Assembly (NCBI RefSeq): GCF_000981585.1
Contig: NZ_LN831776.1
Coordinates: 1,007,001 to 1,071,000, forward strand
Direction: 5' to 3'
Length of the DNA stretch: 64,000 nucleotides
Source: Paenibacillus riograndensis SBR5
Lineage (GTDB): Bacteria > Bacillota > Bacilli > Paenibacillales > Paenibacillaceae
The notes beneath the pieces are model-generated. The model was not told the DNA's origin. It made no database searches and saw nothing but the letters and a program-made list of their open reading frames with translations. Made by a program: the position numbers and the translations under genes. Below, one piece after another: positions 61,550 to 64,000 of this stretch (positions are counted from its first letter, which is position 1; each line of letters opens with the position of its first letter).

Positions 61550-63262
61550 ATGCCAAATCCGAAATATGAAAAATTTGAGCCATTGAAAAATGCGCAGCTT
61601 GTTTTGGGGTATCTTACGTCAATGGTGGATGAGAAGTATGACAATCTGCCCTATTGGCTTGTTCTGCCTCACAAAAGGCCTGCTGAAGCCGCCCACTGCC
61701 GGGTGGACGATGCGGAACTGGTGGGTTCCTGGTATGAAGCTATTGATGCGGTCAGAAAAATGCTTAAAACGGAAGAAGGAGCAGCGGTCCAGCAGTCATT
61801 TTACAGGCATGTATTGAAGTCGTGGGGAGAGCATGGGCTGCGTTTTCATGAACATTATCCATGGACTCACACCAATCATAGCTCCTTCCACGAAATGGGG
61901 TATATCCTTCCGGCGCTGAACCGGATGGTAGAGAACAATCCCGGGGATAAGGAAGCGGACAAAAGGGCATCTGAACTGATAAGAGGGATGCGGGCGCTTG
62001 TGATCGAAAGAAAAGTCCGGACCTTCTGGTCAGGGGACTATCAAGAACAGGAGCCTATATACGAATTTCCCAATGATGTATATCTCGAAGACGGAGGTTT
62101 TGATCTGACCAGACACACCGGACGCGGCGAACAGGCCATTCGGAATGCAATCATCCTTCACGCGCTGGTACGGAGATATGAAATCGCTGGTGATGAGGTG
62201 GCCCTTGATTTGGCCATGGGCATTGCCAACCATCTTCTGGGTGCTTCCCGTTATTTCAATTATAAAATGGAATTTTTTGGCCATGTCCATTCAGCGGGCT
62301 GGGCCGCATCCGGGCTTGTAAGGCTTGGCCGCGCCACAGGCAGTGAACGCTATATCCATGCCGGCAAAGGCATATATGACTATATCCGTTCCCTGTCGTC
62401 CTCTTTTGGCTGGGTTCCCGAATATGCGCAGTGGCATCCGATGCATGAAGAACACTGTGAAACCTGTTGTATAAAAGATATGATAGAGTGTGCAAATGAG
62501 TTGATCCTTGCGGGATATGAGGAATACTGGAATGATATGACCCTGTTTGCACGAAACCAGCTGGTCGAGAATCAGGTGAAGGTTTCATCCTATGTGGTTA
62601 CAGACAATACACTGCCCGACAATAATGGGATAACCTACAGAGAGCTGGACAAGCGAATGATTGGCGGGTTTACCGGAGGCTCCCTGGTCAATTCCATATC
62701 ATTGTCCAAGTTTCGCTCCATTGCAGGCTGCTGTGTCGGAATGGCTCCTGTGGCACTGGAAATTGTATGGGACAGATCAGTCGAGTACAAGAATGGAAAG
62801 GTCATTGTAAATATGCCCATCGATAAGGAGACCGAACAAGCCTCAGTAACCATGGATTACCCGGACCGGGGCTATATTTCCGTCACTCCCAAGCAGAATT
62901 GTGATGTGGCCATAAGGGTCTACCCTTGGATGGGCGGGGATATCAGAGGAACAATGAACGGGCTGGCATATGATCCTTCCATAGAAGGCAGCCTTGCAGT
63001 ATTCCGGAATGTACAGGCAGGCACAACCGTGGAACTGCAGCATCCTATAGAGACCGTAGTCATAAAAGAGACTGCACGTGATGAGGAATATTCAGTTTCA
63101 TGGAGAGGCTGCGATGTAATAGATATTTTCCCGCGGGGAGAGCATTTGCGGCTGTACCAGAGAGATTTGAGTCTGCCAAAATATTATCCGTCTGTGGAGG
63201 ATGTGCAATATTCCGGCGCCGCCAATTACGGTCCGACCCAGCAATCGCAAAATAAAAAGTGA
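61550..63262 (+). CDS. Glycoside hydrolase related to GH127/DUF1680 (beta-L-arabinofuranosidase-like)
   Basis: 570 residues, cytosolic (no signal). FFGHVHSAGWAASGLVRLGR, then HEEHCETCCIKDMIECANEL, recall the (alpha/alpha)6 barrel of GH127-type enzymes, in which an ETC cysteine binds zinc and acts as nucleophile. The fit is not close enough to be sure; other unsaturated-glycan families share the barrel. AGGAG lies just before the ATG. Followed 69 nt later by an AraC regulator. Confidence 0.65.
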   Translation: MPNPKYEKFEPLKNAQLVLGYLTSMVDEKYDNLPYWLVLPHKRPAEAAHCRVDDAELVGSWYEAIDAVRKMLKTEEGAAVQQSFYRHVLKSWGEHGLRFHEHYPWTHTNHSSFHEMGYILPALNRMVENNPGDKEADKRASELIRGMRALVIERKVRTFWSGDYQEQEPIYEFPNDVYLEDGGFDLTRHTGRGEQAIRNAIILHALVRRYEIAGDEVALDLAMGIANHLLGASRYFNYKMEFFGHVHSAGWAASGLVRLGRATGSERYIHAGKGIYDYIRSLSSSFGWVPEYAQWHPMHEEHCETCCIKDMIECANELILAGYEEYWNDMTLFARNQLVENQVKVSSYVVTDNTLPDNNGITYRELDKRMIGGFTGGSLVNSISLSKFRSIAGCCVGMAPVALEIVWDRSVEYKNGKVIVNMPIDKETEQASVTMDYPDRGYISVTPKQNCDVAIRVYPWMGGDIRGTMNGLAYDPSIEGSLAVFRNVQAGTTVELQHPIETVVIKETARDEEYSVSWRGCDVIDIFPRGEHLRLYQRDLSLPKYYPSVEDVQYSGAANYGPTQQSQNKK

Positions 63263-63280
63263 GGATTCCATTCTCTTTGC

Positions 63281-63286
63281 TATAAT
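63281..63286 (+). promoter_or_regulatory. -10 element of the terminal AraC gene
   Basis: TATAAT 46 nt before the AraC-type ATG; no clear -35. Confidence 0.4.
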
Positions 63287-63331
63287 ACGAAATATAGCTT
63301 ATCCATCTATCCGAAATGACAGGAGAATGCT

Positions 63332-64000
63332 ATGGCGGGTCATATTAGTGAACAAATTTCATATGATAATCCTTTGCAGCCTGTCAGGGTCCTGCATGAA
63401 TTCCGGAATGAAGAAGTCAGAGGCAAATGGCATTACCATAATGAATTGGAGCTTATAGCAGTCGTCAGAGGGGAGTTCAGCATTCACACCAAAGACAGGG
63501 TATTTAGAATGTCCGCCGGAGATGTCGCCATTATTGGTTCCTTTGAACCCCATCATTCATTCAAGGATGAGGGGGTAATGGAGTATATTGTGCTGCAGTT
63601 CGACATTTTCAAGTATCTTGGACAGGACCTCCTCTCTTACATGAAATATTTTACTGAAGCCGGACGTTTGTACAGCAAACTCAATTATATATTCACGGAG
63701 AACCCAAAGGTTAAGCAGCAGATATTCAACCATATCCGGGAAATCTCAAAGGAATATGCCCAAAGACAAAAAGGCTATGAAATTGCGATACACAGCCTTA
63801 TTTACAGGATTATACTCGCGCTTTTCCGCAATGATACAAGTTCGTTCATGGAATTAAAGAATGATTCTGAGCTTATAAAGCTGCTGCCGGTGCTGGACTA
63901 CATTGAAAAAAACATCAACGGCAGGGTAGATATGAAGGAAGCGGCCAAGTTAATGAATCTGGATTACTTTTATTTTGGCAAGTATTTTAAGAAGATTATG
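63332..64000 (+). CDS. AraC-family regulator with cupin domain (partial, 3' end beyond window)
   Basis: The first 223 residues of an AraC/XylS-type regulator: N-terminal cupin (KWHYHNELELIAVVRGEFSI; AIIGSFEPHHSF), linker, and the beginning of the C-terminal DNA-binding domain (MKEAAKLMNLDYFYFGKYFK), cut by the window edge. AGGAG 6 nt before the ATG. It likely controls the upstream glycosidase gene. Confidence 0.9.
   Translation, partial: MAGHISEQISYDNPLQPVRVLHEFRNEEVRGKWHYHNELELIAVVRGEFSIHTKDRVFRMSAGDVAIIGSFEPHHSFKDEGVMEYIVLQFDIFKYLGQDLLSYMKYFTEAGRLYSKLNYIFTENPKVKQQIFNHIREISKEYAQRQKGYEIAIHSLIYRIILALFRNDTSSFMELKNDSELIKLLPVLDYIEKNINGRVDMKEAAKLMNLDYFYFGKYFKKIM

Overview
This 64 kb window looks like the chromosome of a Paenibacillus-type low-to-mid GC Bacillota. 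The signs are strong GGAGG ribosome sites throughout, YesN/YesM-type AraC response regulator and kinase pairs, an S-layer-homology surface enzyme, CUT1 sugar importers with detached glycosidases, a YuaF/flotillin pair, a ydaO-type c-di-AMP riboswitch, and many short dispersed hairpin repeats of the kind that crowd Paenibacillus intergenic DNA. All assignments come from reading motifs; no search was run.

Layout. 1-2.9 kb: the 5' part of a PLD-nuclease/superfamily II helicase with a NUDIX partner (possible defence pair), a tiny holin-like type I toxin with a probable antisense RNA, and a slipin remnant. 3-13.6 kb: housekeeping and stray genes (MetE-like methyltransferase, SLH-anchored serine hydrolase, TetR regulator plus amidohydrolase, a membrane protein with an L7/L12-like tail, a DUF4317-like protein, and a divergent quinone-reductase-like/HxlR pair around a 39-bp operator). 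13.8-24 kb: a carbohydrate locus made of a YesN/YesM two-component system, a binding protein with two permeases, a GH43 enzyme, an AraC regulator and a GH105-type hydrolase, with candidate CcpA sites.

24.2-32.3 kb: the most interesting block. Four co-directional, tightly packed genes encode a catalytically degenerate HsdM-like protein, an SMC/ABC-like AAA ATPase, an HNH nuclease and a 1,121-residue HEAT-repeat protein. The ATPase/HNH pair recalls Septu (PtuAB), but the dead methyltransferase-fold partner and the HEAT protein do not belong to the form of Septu I know. A second recognisable defence pair (RloA/RloB-like) lies at 36.6-38.5 kb.

32.3-36.4 kb: a ROK regulator, a polyol dehydrogenase and a secreted GH11 xylanase. 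38.7-45.5 kb: an OmpR/histidine kinase pair and an antibiotic-efflux-type ABC transporter (ATPase plus two permeases), apparently once one locus, now separated by a 1.6 kb IS91-like element. 45.6-48 kb: a c-di-AMP riboswitch and terminator ahead of NfeD and flotillin genes. 48-53.5 kb: a metNIQ importer followed by a tautomerase-like protein, an aldo/keto reductase and an M20 dipeptidase. 53.8-64 kb: LacI regulator, another two-component system with an S41 protease, an AlkD-like protein, a TetR-controlled pair of flavodoxin-fold proteins with twin operators, a GH127-like enzyme, and the start of an AraC regulator cut by the window edge.
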